A stretch of DNA of 64,000 bases from JAICXG01 sp963801255 (GCA_963801255.1 CAWDEC010000011.1:1-64000); one strand, 5' to 3'. Shown: positions 37,498-46,578, numbered from the stretch's first letter. Made by a program: numbers and translations. The notes: generated by a model from the letters alone, not told the origin.

Positions 37498-39111
37498 CTA
37501 TCTTCCCAGCCGTCGCCTAACGACCATCACGACATCGTGCACCTCCGGGACGCGCAGCAAATAGGTCGTGCCGAAAAAGGCTCCCACTCCCACCGTAATG
37601 GTTACGATTAGCGCAGCAATCAACCAAAGTTCGCTGCCGCGAGTTTGCCCGGAAAAAAAGAATCGCTCCGCGAGAAGACAAATCGCGGCGAGCAACGCAC
37701 CGGCAATGGCTATCTTGCCTAACGTCGTCAGGAGCGCGCTCGTTTCGAGGCGGCCGGTGTGCCGACGCATCATGGCGTAAAGGAGAAGAAAATTCGTTAT
37801 CGCCACCAAACTGGTCGAGAGCGCGAGGCCGCGATGACCGAGCCCAAGATGAAAAGTGAAAAGCCAGTTGAGCCCGAAATTTACTCCAATGGAAATCAGA
37901 CTAACGACCATCGGCAGATGCCGTTTGTCGAGCGCGTAGAAAGCCGGCGCGAGCACTTTCACGCCCGCGTATCCGGCCAGCCCGATGGAATAGAAACGCA
38001 AGGCCGCCGCTGTCTGCAGGGTCGAGTTCACGGTGAAGCGGCCGTGCTGATAAATCACCGCAATGATCGGCTCGGCCAAAATCATGAGACCGATCGCGGA
38101 TGGAATTGTGAGGAGCATGACGAGCCGCATGGAATGGGCGAGCGCGCCGCGAAACTCGCTTGTATTCCCAAGCGCCGCGCTGCGCGAAACGAGCGGCAGG
38201 GTCACGGTCGCGACCGCCACGCCAAAGACGCCGAGCGGCAATTGCATGAGACGAAAAGCGATGTTGAGCCAGCTGATGGGTCCGTTGCCTAACGACGACG
38301 CGAACCCGCTGTTCACCGCCACATTTACCTGCACTGCGCTGGCCGCGATCGTCGCCGGGGCCATGAGCGCGAGAATCGTGCGCACGCCGGGATCGCGCCA
38401 GTTGAAGTCGAAACGAAACCGAAAACCGACGCGCGACGCCGCGGGAAATTGGACCACCAATTGCAGCAGACCGCCGAGCAGCGTGCCAATCGCAAGTCCC
38501 ATCAGACCACGCTCGCCGAAGTGCGGATGCCGCCAGTTCGTTTGCGGATCCAGCCAGTAACAGAGCCCGACGCCGCCGATGATCGAGCCCAAGTTGAAGA
38601 AGCTCGAAGCCATCGCCGGCACGCCGAAGACATTCTTCGCGTTCAACATTCCCATCACGAGGGCGGCAAGAGAGACGAGGAGGATAAACGGGAACATGAT
38701 CCGGGTGAGCTGGATCGTTAGGGCGGCTTTCTCCGCCGGAAATCCGGGAGCGAGAATAGTGATGACCGCAGGCGCAAAGAGGATCCCGAGAAGCGTGATC
38801 GCGCTCATGAAAACGAGCGTGAGGGTCGCGACCTTGCTCGCCAGTCGCCAGGCCGATTGATCGCCGTCAGTCGCGATGCGTCGCGAAAAGGTGGTGACAA
38901 ATGCCGTCGAGAGCGCGCCCTCGGCAAAGAGATCGCGCAACATGTTGGGCGCGCGAAAGGCCGTGAGAAACGCGTCCATGTTGCGCGACGCGCCGAACAG
39001 TCCAGCAATCACCGTCTCGCGAATGAGCCCGAGGACGCGACTGCAAAGCACAGCGAGACCGACGACACTGGTCGCCTTGGTGCTGACGCGTTTTTCCTCC
39101 GGCTCCGACAT
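37498..39111 (-). CDS. murJ: lipid II flippase MurJ
   Basis: A 537-residue polytopic protein from ATG 39111 (an in-frame ATG exists at 39189). The MviN/MurJ N-terminus is clear: 'SRVLGLIRETVIAGLFGAS' and 'AFLTAFRAPNMLRDLFAEGALSTAFV' (read as two parts), followed by the usual 13-14 helices. It flips the peptidoglycan precursor lipid II across the cytoplasmic membrane. The Ser-Leu-Gly at 38287-38295 again uses TCG TTA GGC codons. Confidence 0.93.
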   Translation of the reverse strand: MSEPEEKRVSTKATSVVGLAVLCSRVLGLIRETVIAGLFGASRNMDAFLTAFRAPNMLRDLFAEGALSTAFVTTFSRRIATDGDQSAWRLASKVATLTLVFMSAITLLGILFAPAVITILAPGFPAEKAALTIQLTRIMFPFILLVSLAALVMGMLNAKNVFGVPAMASSFFNLGSIIGGVGLCYWLDPQTNWRHPHFGERGLMGLAIGTLLGGLLQLVVQFPAASRVGFRFRFDFNWRDPGVRTILALMAPATIAASAVQVNVAVNSGFASSLGNGPISWLNIAFRLMQLPLGVFGVAVATVTLPLVSRSAALGNTSEFRGALAHSMRLVMLLTIPSAIGLMILAEPIIAVIYQHGRFTVNSTLQTAAALRFYSIGLAGYAGVKVLAPAFYALDKRHLPMVVSLISIGVNFGLNWLFTFHLGLGHRGLALSTSLVAITNFLLLYAMMRRHTGRLETSALLTTLGKIAIAGALLAAICLLAERFFFSGQTRGSELWLIAALIVTITVGVGAFFGTTYLLRVPEVHDVVMVVRRRLGR

Positions 39112-39318
39112 GGAGAAGAAAGAACAGCAGGTCGCGAGCGAAGCGCAAGCCCACAAGTTCCTCCCTAACAAGAACGCCCCGCGGCGCATCGTCTCGAGAC
39201 CAGCTCGGAATCAATAAATTTCGGGAGCCAGGCCTGACGTACGTAAGCGAGCGAAGGTAACAACCGCGTAACCGCTCAGCGATGGCTCATCCAAGGTTGC
39301 AAAACGACCCTGCGACAT

Positions 39319-39729
39319 ATGAAAAGCAACATCCTGCAAAATACGAAATGGCTAACTATCATTAGTGGAGTAGGACTAGGACTGGTGCTCATTGCCGCGC
39401 CGACTCAGGTCGCCCTCACAGCGCCGAATGCAACCCTCACTGCGAGCGTTCCGGACCAGCAATGTCAGGGCGGCGACTTCGTAAACGTCACTCTGACCGC
39501 CACGCTGTCACCACAGCAGCGCAACGTTCGCTACACCTGGGACTTCAACAACGACGGGATCTTCGATACCGCGCCGAGCCGGAATCCCAGTGTGACTCAT
39601 CTCTATCCCGATGAGACGAACCAGACTGCAACGGTGAAAGTCACCAAGAGAGCAACCATCCGACGGAGCGAATACCTGGCAGCCTCGATTCCTGGCCTTT
39701 GGCTAACCCCCTTTGTAACCCCTTTGTAA
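39319..39729 (+). CDS. truncated PKD-domain secreted protein
   Basis: A 136-residue frame with a signal peptide ('TIISGVGLGLVLIAAPTQVAL') and one PKD-like domain ('YTWDFNNDGIFDTAPSRNPSVTHLYPD' in part, residues ~74-100). The domain runs out at 'TVKVTKRATIRRS' and the protein ends shortly after, so this is likely the 5' part of a once longer gene. Confidence 0.6.
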   Translation: MKSNILQNTKWLTIISGVGLGLVLIAAPTQVALTAPNATLTASVPDQQCQGGDFVNVTLTATLSPQQRNVRYTWDFNNDGIFDTAPSRNPSVTHLYPDETNQTATVKVTKRATIRRSEYLAASIPGLWLTPFVTPL

Positions 39730-39816
39730 TGGAAGCGTGAACTGGTCGCGCCGCCCAAGCGCTTTCGCCGTTTCTTTTGCGCTTGACTTGGCTAGATAAA
39801 AGTTCGCAATCATTTC

Positions 39817-40560
39817 ATGAAAAACAAACTAGTCCGGCCAATCGGGCGGTTGGTTCTATTCGGGCTTTGCCTGACGATCCTATTGTCGTTAGGCAAGCCC
39901 AGCGCTCGCGGGGAACTGCTGTTCTCCGATAGTTTCAAATATCCACTTGGCCCTCTCGCCGGGCAGGGGCCGCCCGCCGGGGCGCCTCCCGGGCAGACTG
40001 GCTGGAGCCTGCTCACGGGTAATCCTGTGGTTACGTTCCAAGGGCTGCATTTTCTGCACGTGTTCTCGACCGGCAGCTCGGCTGGAATGAAGGCGGAACG
40101 CGAGCAAACCGTGCTGGCCAATCTGACGCCGGTAAACAGCGGGGTTGTCTGGCTCGGCTTCCTTATTCGCCTAACGAGCGGTCCGAACTTCGGCTACTCG
40201 GTCATTAACCTCACCGCCGGCACAGGCACGTTTGACTTTCCCGGTTATGGCGTCCTTGCCTTTTCTCCGAACGTGTTCGGCATCGATAATGACGGCCCAG
40301 GCTTCGCAGAGACGACGATCGCTCCCAGCGCCGAAACGACGTGGATCGTGGTCAGGATGGACTTCGACAACGGCGACCAGTCCATGTTTATCAACCCGAC
40401 GGGGCTCGGCGGCACGCCCGACGCGGAACTGGCCATGAGTTCCGAGTTCCAAGCCGCTGGCTTCAGTGATCTGCGACTCCATTCCGACACCGGCGGCGAC
40501 TATCAATTCGACGAAGTACGCATCGGCACCACGTTCGACGACATCCGCACTGGCCACTAG
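39817..40560 (+). CDS. secreted protein, concanavalin/LamG-like fold suspected
   Basis: A 247-residue protein with a signal peptide ('LVLFGLCLTILLSLGKPSARG'). The mature part starts 'LLFSDSFKYPLGPLAG' and is beta-rich with 'WIVVRMDFDNGDQSMFINPTG' and a C-terminal 'YQFDEVRIGTTFDDI'. This order ('DSF.YP.G.L', then a mass of beta strands, then 'DEVRIGT') recurs in Verrucomicrobiota exported proteins and resembles concanavalin A-like domains. Contains two copies of the 9-base word. Confidence 0.7.
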   Translation: MKNKLVRPIGRLVLFGLCLTILLSLGKPSARGELLFSDSFKYPLGPLAGQGPPAGAPPGQTGWSLLTGNPVVTFQGLHFLHVFSTGSSAGMKAEREQTVLANLTPVNSGVVWLGFLIRLTSGPNFGYSVINLTAGTGTFDFPGYGVLAFSPNVFGIDNDGPGFAETTIAPSAETTWIVVRMDFDNGDQSMFINPTGLGGTPDAELAMSSEFQAAGFSDLRLHSDTGGDYQFDEVRIGTTFDDIRTGH

Positions 40561-40649
40561 ATCTGCTGGGGTTAATCAGCGACCAAGCGCCGCCCTGTGC
40601 CGATAGATCTGCGGCCGTTTCCAAATGGGAGACGACCGCAGCGTCGACC

Positions 40650-40761
40650 TGATCCTATTAACCTGACTGTTAGTTCGCGCTTGAACTTGCTTGGACTCCC
40701 AGCCTTAGATGGCAAAAAATCCCGCAAAAAGGCAACATTTACCGCCCGATTCTCGTTAGGT
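40650..40761 (+). repeat. cassette boundary: right end of an attC-like repeat
   Basis: Ends in TCTCGTTAGGT (40751-40761). The preceding GGCAAAAAATCCCGC...GGCAACATTT can fold, and the block resembles the ends of the repeats at 45140-45289 and 48811-48962. It marks the left limit of the plus-strand cassette-like tract. Confidence 0.4.
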
Positions 40762-40791
40762 CTGAGCAATCTACAAAGAAACAACACTAAC

Positions 40792-41247
40792 ATGCACAAA
40801 CTAGTTATCGCACTTGCGATCTCCCTTATCGGGGTCGGAAGGTCGGCCGCTGCCTCTGAACAGGCAGACGTGATGGTCCCAGTGCAGCAATTCATAGAAG
40901 GTTTCAACAAGAGCGACGCTAAAATGGCCGAGGCCGCTTGCGCGGAGGAAGCCTTTATCATCGATGACTTCCCGCCGCACGCTTGGCACGGGGACGGAGC
41001 CGTCTCGAAATGGTTCAAGGCTTATGAGGCTTACGCCAGGGCGAACAGCATGAGCGAAGCTGTTGTGACTTTTGGAAAACCCAGGCATGTCGATGTCACA
41101 GGCGCGGACGCGTATGTGGTTGTTCCGACAACCTTCCGTTTCAAGAAGAAGGCAGAGGTCGTTAACGACACCGGGGTGATGACTTTGGTGCTACACAAGG
41201 CGGCAAAGGGTTGGCAGATTACTGCCTGGTCGTGGGCTGACAATTAG
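40792..41247 (+). CDS. secreted NTF2/SnoaL-like protein
   Basis: A 151-residue protein from ATG 40792 with a signal peptide ('LVIALAISLIGVGRSAAAS'). The mature part has the cone-shaped NTF2-like pattern: 'VQQFIEGFNKSDAKMAEAAC...FIIDDFPPHAWHG', then 'VMTLVLHKAAKGWQITAWSW' at the end. Such proteins are often small-molecule binders or isomerase-like; the ligand is unknown. First gene after the cassette boundary at 40751, 30 bp from the end box. Confidence 0.75.
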   Translation: MHKLVIALAISLIGVGRSAAASEQADVMVPVQQFIEGFNKSDAKMAEAACAEEAFIIDDFPPHAWHGDGAVSKWFKAYEAYARANSMSEAVVTFGKPRHVDVTGADAYVVVPTTFRFKKKAEVVNDTGVMTLVLHKAAKGWQITAWSWADN

Positions 41248-41362
41248 GTGCTCGCGCTATGCTCGGAACCTTAACTACCCGACGCAACGAACGCCCTCCG
41301 ATTTGACTATGGGCTTGTTCACAGTTGAATCCTTCGCCTTCAGCCCGCCGCGCCCTCGGCGG

Positions 41363-41388
41363 CGTGGCTCATCTTCGTCTCGTTAGCT
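41363..41388 (+). other. right end of an attC-like site
   Basis: GGCGTGGCTCATCTTCGTCTCGTTAG is split over 41361-41386 and ends at the variant box GTTAGCT (41382-41388). The arm GGCTCATCTTCGTCTC matches the consensus of the other sites. A possible left box is CCTTAAC near 41270. It precedes the hydrolase ATG by 6 bp. Confidence 0.45.
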
Positions 41389-41394
41389 CCTACA

Positions 41395-42570
41395 ATGCGA
41401 TTTCAGCGATCCGTTTCTTTCTTTGGGACCGTCGTGTGCTTCCTCGGTTCGGTTGCGTTTGGGCAGGCACAGGTCGCAACGCCTACTCCGGCCGAGCGTC
41501 AAGGCCAGGTAACGCAGCCAAAAGCGGTTGAGGCAGACTACGGCAAGCTCGACAAGATCGCTTCGCTTCTCCGTGCTCGTAACACCGAGCAGTTTGCGAT
41601 CAAGACCGCGAACGGAATCGACGAAGCGAGTTACGTTTCCATTGGTGGCATCGAACAGTGGGTCACCATTCGTGGTGAAGATCGAGCTAACCCCGTCCTG
41701 CTATTTGTCCATGGCGGGCCGGGTGATGTGACTAATCCATGGAGCTTCGCGCTCTTTGCTCCGTGGCAAAGACATTTCACGATCGTGCAATGGGACGAAA
41801 GAGGCGCGGGGCGAACACTGCGAATGAATGGCGCCGGTGATGCCTCGGTTATGACGCTCGATCGACTGGCTCAGGATGGAGTAGAACTGGCGGGGTATCT
41901 GACTAAACACCTGGAGAAGGAGAAGGTCATCTTGGTCGCTCATTCATTTGGAACGATCCTCGGTCTTCGGATGGTGCGCTTAAGGCCCAGTCTCTTCTAC
42001 GCCTACGTCGGCACAGGTCAGGTGGCGGATGAGACGAGGAATTATGCGGTGGCTTACGACGCATTAATAAAGAAGGCAGATGCATTAGCTGACCATCAGG
42101 CGCAGGACGAGCTGCGCCGGATCGGTCCGCCACCTTATAAGTCTGGCGAAGGTTATCGAGTGCAGCGAAAATGGGCCAATCGCTTCGAAGGCGCAGATCA
42201 ATTCCTCTACGGCACGATCGGCCTGACGCTAGTGGCTCCGGGTAATTCCGTGCAGGACCTTTACGACTCGGCCGACGGCCAGGAGTTAAGTGCCGAACGT
42301 CTCGTCCCGCAGACTACCTCTGCGGGGCCGAAGGAGATCGGGCTTAGTTTTGCCACGCCCATTTTCTTTTTCGAAGGCGACGAAGATTTCACCACTCCAC
42401 CCGCACTTTCGCGTGAGTATCTGGCCGCACTCAAAGCGCCGAAAAAGGAGTTTGTCTCGATTAAGGGCGGACACTTTGCCGTGTTCATGAATTCAAACGA
42501 CTTTCTAAGAGAGCTGGTCAGCAAAGTTCGTCCGCTAGCGACGAGAGCAGACATTCCGGCGAAGAAATGA
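41395..42570 (+). CDS. exported alpha/beta hydrolase (proline iminopeptidase-like)
   Basis: A 391-residue protein with a signal peptide ('VSFFGTVVCFLGSVAFGQAQ'). The S33-type motifs are present: oxyanion 'VHGGPGDVTNP', then 'VQWDERGAGRT', the nucleophile in 'AHSFGT' (~183), the acid in 'EGDEDFTTPP' (~326) and the His in 'KGGHFAVF' (~360). It probably releases N-terminal residues or hydrolyses small esters outside the cytoplasm. The ATG lies 6 bp after a cassette end box. Confidence 0.85.
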   Translation: MRFQRSVSFFGTVVCFLGSVAFGQAQVATPTPAERQGQVTQPKAVEADYGKLDKIASLLRARNTEQFAIKTANGIDEASYVSIGGIEQWVTIRGEDRANPVLLFVHGGPGDVTNPWSFALFAPWQRHFTIVQWDERGAGRTLRMNGAGDASVMTLDRLAQDGVELAGYLTKHLEKEKVILVAHSFGTILGLRMVRLRPSLFYAYVGTGQVADETRNYAVAYDALIKKADALADHQAQDELRRIGPPPYKSGEGYRVQRKWANRFEGADQFLYGTIGLTLVAPGNSVQDLYDSADGQELSAERLVPQTTSAGPKEIGLSFATPIFFFEGDEDFTTPPALSREYLAALKAPKKEFVSIKGGHFAVFMNSNDFLRELVSKVRPLATRADIPAKK

Positions 42571-42667
42571 GCCTTAACCAGGCTATCCGGCAACCGTGGG
42601 CTGTCCTTATGCTTGGTTTGAGCGTGCCAACGTCATCTCCCCTCACGCGAACGCTGATCTTTGGGCT

Positions 42668-42676
42668 TCGTTAGAT
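42668..42676 (+). other. right end box of an attC-like site
   Basis: TCGTTAGAT, with core GTTAGAT (42670-42676), lies 47 bp before the next start. On the left, just after the hydrolase stop, GAGCCTTAACCAGGC (from 42568) resembles the left box of the site at 49549. Confidence 0.4.
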
Positions 42677-42723
42677 GAGAATTTGACGTGCAGAAGCACG
42701 CCGCTCAGAGCTATGTTGTAGCC

Positions 42724-43242
42724 ATGAGCACCGACCTTTCCCAGCTGGCGAACGACCGTTACGAAATCGCCGATGCCCTTCACCGCTACGCCTCTGGCCT
42801 CGATCACAACGACGCCGAGTCTCTCGCTTCCGCGTTGACCGAGGATTGCATCCTGGACTTCCGTCCGGCCGATAAGAAACTCCATCTTAATTTTCCGCTG
42901 ATCACCGGGCGCCAGGCCATCCTCGATTCCGTCCTTCCGCTCATCGGCCCGCTCGATACAAGCCACACCGTTACCAACGTCCAGATCGAGATCAGTGACG
43001 ATTCCGCGACGCTCTCCGCCTATGTCATGTCGCAACATTTCATGCCACGGCAGGGTTCGCGACCCGGGGCCGAGAACGCCCTTCTCATGAACCGCTACGA
43101 TTGCGAGCTGGCACGCGACGGCCAGAAATGGCGCTTCAAACGCATCGCGATCGACAATGCCTGGTCGCAGGGCAACCCCGAGATCCTGAACGCCCTCGCC
43201 ACTTACCGAGTCCTCAGCGCAAAACCGAGATCGCCGAAGTAA
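42724..43242 (+). CDS. SnoaL-like (nuclear transport factor 2 family) protein
   Basis: A 172-residue cytosolic protein from ATG 42724. 'ANDRYEIADALHRYASGLDHND' followed by 'ALTEDCILDF' is the usual start of SnoaL_4-type proteins, and 'TNVQIEISDDSATLSAYVMSQH' and 'WRFKRIAIDNAWSQGN' complete the fold. Family members bind or convert small, often aromatic or steroid-like, molecules; no specific substrate is indicated. Its stop is followed 4 bp later by an attC-like site. Confidence 0.82.
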   Translation: MSTDLSQLANDRYEIADALHRYASGLDHNDAESLASALTEDCILDFRPADKKLHLNFPLITGRQAILDSVLPLIGPLDTSHTVTNVQIEISDDSATLSAYVMSQHFMPRQGSRPGAENALLMNRYDCELARDGQKWRFKRIAIDNAWSQGNPEILNALATYRVLSAKPRSPK

Positions 43243-43246
43243 CTTC

Positions 43247-43351
43247 GCCCAACAACCTCTGCCGTCGTCCGTCTAAGTTTCCCATGACTTATATCTCATT
43301 CGAAGCCACGCGCGTTCGCGCTCGCGACGGCTCATCCTGGTCTCGTTAGGC
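43247..43351 (+). other. attC-like cassette recombination site (well formed)
   Basis: 105 bp between GCCCAAC (43247-43253, fits RYYYAAC) and GTTAGGC (43345-43351). The inner arms GCCGTCG (left) and CGACGGC (right, before TCATCCTGGTCTC) pair. It fills nearly all the space between two plus-strand genes: the previous stop is 4 bp before it and the next start 9 bp after it. Confidence 0.7.
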
Positions 43352-43360
43352 CTCACCTCT

Positions 43361-43846
43361 GTGCATCTGTATGAAGCACATTTGCCGGTCGCTGACACCG
43401 GGGTTGCTCAGGCATTCTACACCGACGTGGTTGGTTTGCGGTTCGCATACCGCGATCCCCGCCGTGACATCGTTTTTCTCTGGGCTGGCGACGACAGACG
43501 ATCGATGTTGGGACTCTGGGGTCCGACTACTACCTATGGCCTCAATTTTCACCAATCGCATTTAGCTTTTCGGTTGTCTCTCGCAGAGCTGCTCCTTGCC
43601 GGCCAGAGATTGCGTAGCAGCGGCGTGATGTCTCAAGACTTCGGCGGAAAGCAAACGGACGAACCGTCAGTCATCGGCTGGATGCCATCGGCACAGCTTT
43701 ACTTCCGCGACCCAGATGGGCACTTGGTCGAGTTCATCGCTTTGCTGGATGACACACCCGATCCAAGCTTTATCGGTTCACTATCCGAGTGGCGCAAAAA
43801 AACGAACCAGGCGCTCAAGGCAACCGCTGGCCGTTCCGCTACCTGA
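43361..43846 (+). CDS. VOC family (glyoxalase/bleomycin resistance-like) protein
   Basis: A 161-residue protein from a GTG start only 9 bp past the attC-like box. 'LYEAHLPVADTGVAQAFYTDVVGLRFAYRD' (two parts) is a VOC first half and 'QLYFRDPDGHLVEFIALLDD' the second, with His/Glu positions (H6, H126, E130 region) that could bind a metal. Related proteins include glyoxalase I and fosfomycin or bleomycin resistance proteins; the substrate cannot be told. Confidence 0.85.
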   Translation: MHLYEAHLPVADTGVAQAFYTDVVGLRFAYRDPRRDIVFLWAGDDRRSMLGLWGPTTTYGLNFHQSHLAFRLSLAELLLAGQRLRSSGVMSQDFGGKQTDEPSVIGWMPSAQLYFRDPDGHLVEFIALLDDTPDPSFIGSLSEWRKKTNQALKATAGRSAT

Positions 43847-43915
43847 CGTTGACATGGCTTCATTATTCACATTTCCATTCACGCTCGCTGCAACCGCGGT
43901 CTCTCACCTTATCTC

Positions 43916-44061
43916 GTTAGGCCCTGAACATGCCCGTCCCGCACGCGATGTCTCAAGAATCGATTTACAGCACGCTTTTTGGTTTTACCGTGGCTGACAA
44001 CTCTTCTCTCGCGGCGACGGGCATCCCTCGCCCGGCGCCGCTCATCCTGGTTTCGTTAGGC
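43916..44061 (+). other. two cassette end boxes 139 bp apart (mini-cassette)
   Basis: GTTAGGC occurs at 43916-43922 and 44055-44061; the second has the full right arm CCGCTCATCCTGGTTTC. The segment between holds only a 53-codon frame (from ATG 43929) that reads through the second box, so this looks like an empty or remnant cassette. Confidence 0.5.
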
Positions 44062-44073
44062 GACACTTCATAT

Positions 44074-44081
44074 AAAGGAGG
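44074..44081 (+). promoter_or_regulatory. strong ribosome binding site
   Basis: AAAGGAGG lies 6 bp before ATG 44088, one of the few canonical Shine-Dalgarno sequences in the window. It fixes the start of the hydrolase gene. Confidence 0.8.
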
Positions 44082-44087
44082 AACATC

Positions 44088-44903
44088 ATGACAAGTCATC
44101 AGATCACAGGCGGTGGAGGTATCGGGATCAATGTGGTTGAAAGCGGAAACGCGCGCGGGCGTTCGATCCTGTTCATTCATGGCTTCTCGCAGTGTTGGCT
44201 GGCGTGGAGCCGGCAACTGAATTCAGACCTGGCGGCCGACTTTCGACTTGTGGCCCTCGACTTGCGCGGCCATGGCCTCTCCGACAAGCCGCGTGATGCC
44301 TATGCTGATTCCAGACTTTGGGCCGACGACATCAACGCGGTCATACAAACTTTGCATTTGGATCAACCGATACTCTGCTCGTGGTCGTATGGGCTCGTGC
44401 CCCTCGATTACATTCGACAGTATGGCGAGAAGGAGATCGGTGGTCTCCACCTTGTCGGCGCTCTGACGAAGTTCGGCAGTGACGACGCAATGTCCGTTCT
44501 GACTCCCGAGATCCTGGCAGCGGCACCGGGCCTGTTTGCCACAGATGTGGAGATGAGCGTGCACACGCTCCAGGACTTCATACGCATGTTCTTCCCGCGA
44601 GAACCCTCGGCCGAGGACCTCTATCTCATGCTAGGTTACAACGCCTCCGTGCCGCCGTACGTCCGGCAAGCACTCTTTTCTCGCGTTATCGATAACGACG
44701 ATCTTCTGCGGAAAATACAGAAGCCTGTCCTCCTCACGCACGGCACTAAGGACGCAGTCGTCAAACCTTCTGCCGTTGATCGGCACAAAGCCCTCATCCC
44801 TCACGCGCAAATCCACCTCATGGACGGTGCCGGGCACGCCCCTTTTTGGGAGGACGCGGCAACCTTCAATCGCCGTCTCCGCGAGTTTGCCGAGAACCTG
44901 TAG
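44088..44903 (+). CDS. alpha/beta hydrolase
   Basis: A 271-residue cytosolic hydrolase of the haloperoxidase/dehalogenase-like group. 'LFIHGFSQCWLAW' carries the oxyanion His-Gly, 'ALDLRGHGLSDKP' follows, the nucleophile is in 'CSWSYGL' (SxSxG rather than the usual GxSxG), the acid in 'THGTKDAVV' and the His in 'DGAGHAPFWE'. Substrate unknown; an esterase or cofactor-free oxidative role is possible. Start fixed by the strong ribosome binding site. Confidence 0.88.
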   Translation: MTSHQITGGGGIGINVVESGNARGRSILFIHGFSQCWLAWSRQLNSDLAADFRLVALDLRGHGLSDKPRDAYADSRLWADDINAVIQTLHLDQPILCSWSYGLVPLDYIRQYGEKEIGGLHLVGALTKFGSDDAMSVLTPEILAAAPGLFATDVEMSVHTLQDFIRMFFPREPSAEDLYLMLGYNASVPPYVRQALFSRVIDNDDLLRKIQKPVLLTHGTKDAVVKPSAVDRHKALIPHAQIHLMDGAGHAPFWEDAATFNRRLREFAENL

Positions 44904-45007
44904 AACCACACCGCACGCAGCTGAGCTGGATGCGATCTACCCGCGCGATCCCCGGACCGGCAGGAGGCCGGCCGCAGGGAAGAAACAACTTCCAGTCGCT
45001 GTACAAA

Positions 45008-45289
45008 CCCTAACCAGACGATCGGATCTAATTGACAGAATCCATAAGCGAACGTGGCACTTACATATAATACTTTCTCTGCAATCGTATTATCTAATGG
45101 AAAACAAACCTGGGTCGTTTCGCGTCTCTGCTAAAGCAAGCTTTTTTGCTCGCCGGGCCGATGGCGTTGATTCTAGAAAGACGCTCATGGATTCGGCTAT
45201 TATCGTCCGCCGCGAGAGGGAGCAAAGGCGAATGAGAGGGCAGAATCCCGAAAGAACAGCCGCGTATTCCAGCCGAATTCTCGTTAGAT
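45008..45289 (+). other. attC-like site with long central insert; contains a dispersed ~150-bp repeat
   Basis: CCCTAACCAGACGATC (45008 on) resembles left boxes elsewhere and GTTAGAT (45283-45289) is the right box. The inner block 45140-45289 is similar to 48811-48962 (shared CTAGAA, GCGCTCATGGATTCGG and AATTCTCGTTAG segments). The rest of 44904-45291 contains no convincing gene. Confidence 0.5.
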
Positions 45290-45291
45290 CT

Positions 45292-45846
45292 ATGAGAGTC
45301 CCGTTTTTCTTGACCGCCCTCGTCGGAACCATCGCGCCCGTCTTATCGCCGGCCGCTGAAATGCATCCGAAGGCCGCTCCGATGATCGTCATTTCAGACA
45401 GCTCGATTCGGATCAATGGCATTGAGCTGCGGCGGGCCCAAGCTGGCTACATCTCGCTGCCATGGGCGACGCGCGCACTCGGTGCTCCGTCAGACCAATA
45501 CAGTTGGGGCGCGCCAATCTACGTATGGCGTCAGTTGGGAATCGCTCTTCAGACCGGCTGGCGCGGTAGAGAAAAGGGAAGAATATTCAAATTCCAAGTT
45601 TACCTCGAAGCCGATTTCGATCGCCGGACGGAAATGAAATCCGGTCTTTTCCAAGGCAAGCTCCAAGTGGATGGCATCAATATCACGTCCGAGACCGAGT
45701 TCGGGAGCATTCGTGCGAAGCTCAAGGATAAAGGTTTTGTTGTCAGCGAAGGTGGAAATGTAACCTTCGCCGAGAAAGGTGGCATCGATGTCTTTCAGTC
45801 GGAAACTACCGGAAAGATTGCGCGGGTCGACGCGTGGTGTCCGTAA
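45292..45846 (+). CDS. secreted protein of unknown function
   Basis: A 184-residue protein from ATG 45292, 2 bp after a cassette end box. Signal peptide 'FFLTALVGTIAPVLSPAAE'. The mature part ('IVISDSSIRINGIELRR...GAPIYVWRQLGIALQTG...FQVYLEADF') is beta-rich and ends 'GKIARVDAWCP'. I recognise no named domain. The frame extends far upstream but only this part is protein-like. Confidence 0.65.
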   Translation: MRVPFFLTALVGTIAPVLSPAAEMHPKAAPMIVISDSSIRINGIELRRAQAGYISLPWATRALGAPSDQYSWGAPIYVWRQLGIALQTGWRGREKGRIFKFQVYLEADFDRRTEMKSGLFQGKLQVDGINITSETEFGSIRAKLKDKGFVVSEGGNVTFAEKGGIDVFQSETTGKIARVDAWCP

Positions 45847-45992
45847 GCAGGATCCAACCGTGCAATGCAGCCAGCTGCTGACCCTGTACGGTCGATATTT
45901 TCATGACTTGAACCTATAGCGCATCTTGCTCTTGCCAGCGGCGCGGTAAAACGGTGGCTTTTGTGAATTCGGCGGTTCTATTAGGAGAATAT

Positions 45993-46460
45993 ATGTCACG
46001 CACCATGCTCTTCATTGCCACGATCGCGCTTCTTGACTGCCTGACAACACGAGGCATTGCCCAGGATAGCAGATGGGGTTCGCCAGACGACTCCACCGTA
46101 AAATTCATGATCGCCGCCGAGGCAAAATGGGCCAGCTCAAGCTGTAGTCCCCAACCAGACCTCAAGGCCGTTATAGCAGACGACTTTCAAGGGACCTCAA
46201 CCGACGGTCATCGCTACGGCAAGGCAGACGCTATTGCTACCGATCCCAAGACGCTATCTCGCGACTGTCAGATCGGTGACGTCAAGGTGCGATTCTTCGG
46301 AGACTCCATTGCCATCGCGTACGGTGCAGAAAGCCGCGTCCGCAAGGCAGAAAACGGTAATGACGCCAGGCGATGTCAGGTGTGGACTGACACGTGGCTA
46401 AAGCGCAAGGGGCAATGGCAAATCGTCGCGGCTCAAGATACGATTATCCCGTGTCCCTAA
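45993..46460 (+). CDS. secreted DUF4440/NTF2-like protein
   Basis: A 155-residue protein; ATG 45993 follows AGGAG (45983-45987). Signal peptide 'LFIATIALLDCLTTRGIAQ'. The mature part has the DUF4440 order: 'DDSTVKFMIAAEAKWAS', 'VIADDFQGTSTDGHRYGKADAI', 'DVKVRFFGDSIAIAYGAES' and 'RCQVWTDTWLKRKGQWQIVAAQ'. Two extra Cys pairs suggest a disulfide. Third NTF2-like gene in this tract. Confidence 0.78.
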   Translation: MSRTMLFIATIALLDCLTTRGIAQDSRWGSPDDSTVKFMIAAEAKWASSSCSPQPDLKAVIADDFQGTSTDGHRYGKADAIATDPKTLSRDCQIGDVKVRFFGDSIAIAYGAESRVRKAENGNDARRCQVWTDTWLKRKGQWQIVAAQDTIIPCP

Positions 46461-46537
46461 TGACCCGCTTATGATTGCATCGTTGGTATCTCACATGGCA
46501 CGGGCGATTCACCGATGACAATAGAGACATCTAATTC

Positions 46538-46546
46538 TCGTTAGGC
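46538..46546 (+). other. right end box of an attC-like site
   Basis: TCGTTAGGC preceded by CATCTAATTC, 33 bp before the next start. The space from the previous stop (46460) is only 77 bp, so the whole site must be short; a left box is not clear. Confidence 0.4.
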
Positions 46547-46578
46547 TTGTTACTTACCCCCGTAGAAATCGAAATTCT

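Noticed and set aside
37759..38560. Plus-strand frames of 165-177 codons inside the murJ region
   Set aside because: They are antisense to murJ and rich in Arg/Glu with no domain.
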